Positions 5,843 to 6,177 of a stretch of 6,177 nucleotides of DNA are shown here, piece by piece. Positions within the stretch are counted from its first letter, which is position 1. Each line of letters starts with the position of its first letter. This DNA is from Candidatus Omnitrophota bacterium (lineage in GTDB: Bacteria; Omnitrophota; Gorgyraeia; Tantalellales; Tantalellaceae). The translations under genes were made by a program, and so were the position numbers. The notes beneath the pieces are model-generated. The model saw only the letters and a program-made list of their open reading frames with translations. It ran no database searches and was not told the origin of the DNA. The stretch spans positions 1 to 6,177 of the forward strand of contig JAHIZQ010000196.1 of NCBI GenBank assembly GCA_018814505.1, given 5' to 3'.

Positions 5843-6177
5843 AAATTTGCAAAAAAAAATTAAGGATCCAATCGCGGCCATAGGTATATTTGACGGAATT
5901 CACTTGGGGCATAAACGAGTTATAAAAAAAGTGTTAAATTTAGACGAACCCGGCAGGGATAAAATTGTTATAACTTTTGAGCCTCATCCCAGAAGTATTT
6001 TACATCCGGAGAAACGTCCCCTGAGGATTATGTCATTGGAACATCGGTTGTTGATTCTAAAAAAAATGGGATTAGACGCGGTTGTTATTATACGGTTTAC
6101 GGATTTTATAGCGTCATTATCCCCAGAAGACTTTGTAAAAAAAATTCTTATTGGAATGAATGTTAAAAAAATTTTTG
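5820..6177 (+). CDS. ribF: RibF, riboflavin kinase/FAD synthetase (5' part, cut by the window edge)
   Basis: Makes FMN and FAD from riboflavin and ATP. The 119 visible residues cover much of the N-terminal FAD synthetase (adenylyltransferase) domain: the nucleotidyl-transferase motif GIFDGIHLGH at 22-31, TFEPHPRSIL at 52-61, the RFTDF region at 92-96 and LSPEDFVKKIL at 100-110. The C-terminal riboflavin kinase domain would lie beyond the window, so bifunctionality is assumed from the family. ATG 5820 overlaps truB by 23 bases in another frame and is supported by AAGGAG at 5807-5812. The next in-frame ATG (residue 71) would remove the active-site motif. Codons 11-14 contain most of an A9 run (5851-5859). 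Adjacent truB-ribF is a standard pairing. Confidence 0.92.
   Translation, partial: MKVLYGYKNLQKKIKDPIAAIGIFDGIHLGHKRVIKKVLNLDEPGRDKIVITFEPHPRSILHPEKRPLRIMSLEHRLLILKKMGLDAVVIIRFTDFIASLSPEDFVKKILIGMNVKKIF

Overview
The window is a tightly packed, AT-rich bacterial segment with every supported gene on the + strand. In order it holds: the last codons of an unidentified gene; a XerD-type tyrosine recombinase; a large DHH-CBS-CBS-nucleotidyltransferase fusion of the tRNA CCA/A-adding type; rbfA, interrupted near its 3' end by an in-frame TAA; an NrnA-like DHH phosphoesterase; truB; and the first 119 codons of ribF, cut by the window edge. No RNA genes, CRISPR arrays, insertion sequences or convincing factor-independent terminators were found. 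No stretch over 300 bases lacks a gene. The longest gaps are 941-1049, filled mostly by an inverted repeat, and 3714-3804.

The block rbfA - nrnA - truB - ribF is the 3' half of the widespread nusA-infB-rbfA-nrnA-truB-ribF translation/ribosome-maturation operon. Here infB is not next to rbfA; the fusion gene sits there instead. Gene contacts are close: TAATG before xerD, 2 bases between the rbfA tail and nrnA, ATGA between nrnA and truB, and a 23-base overlap of truB and ribF. This suggests cotranscription and translational coupling, at least from rbfA onward. TGA and TAA both end clear genes (xerD and nrnA; the fusion gene and truB), so the standard bacterial code applies.

The common theme is RNA maturation. 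The fusion protein should act on tRNA 3' ends, RbfA on the 30S subunit, the DHH protein on oligoribonucleotides or pAp, and TruB on U55 of tRNA. RibF (flavin cofactors) and XerD (chromosome dimer resolution) are the usual unrelated passengers. The fusion architecture, the short TruB without a C-terminal extension and the low GC point to a deep-branching or uncultured bacterial phylum, Omnitrophota-like at a guess. Taxonomy cannot be fixed from this sequence.

This is mostly ordinary housekeeping DNA and I see no new defence or mobile system. The observations most worth following are the in-frame stop splitting RbfA with its C-terminal helix apparently preserved behind it, and a heptamer-based palindromic repeat in the xerD/fusion-gene gap. 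Next come the domain architecture and motif substitutions of the fusion enzyme.
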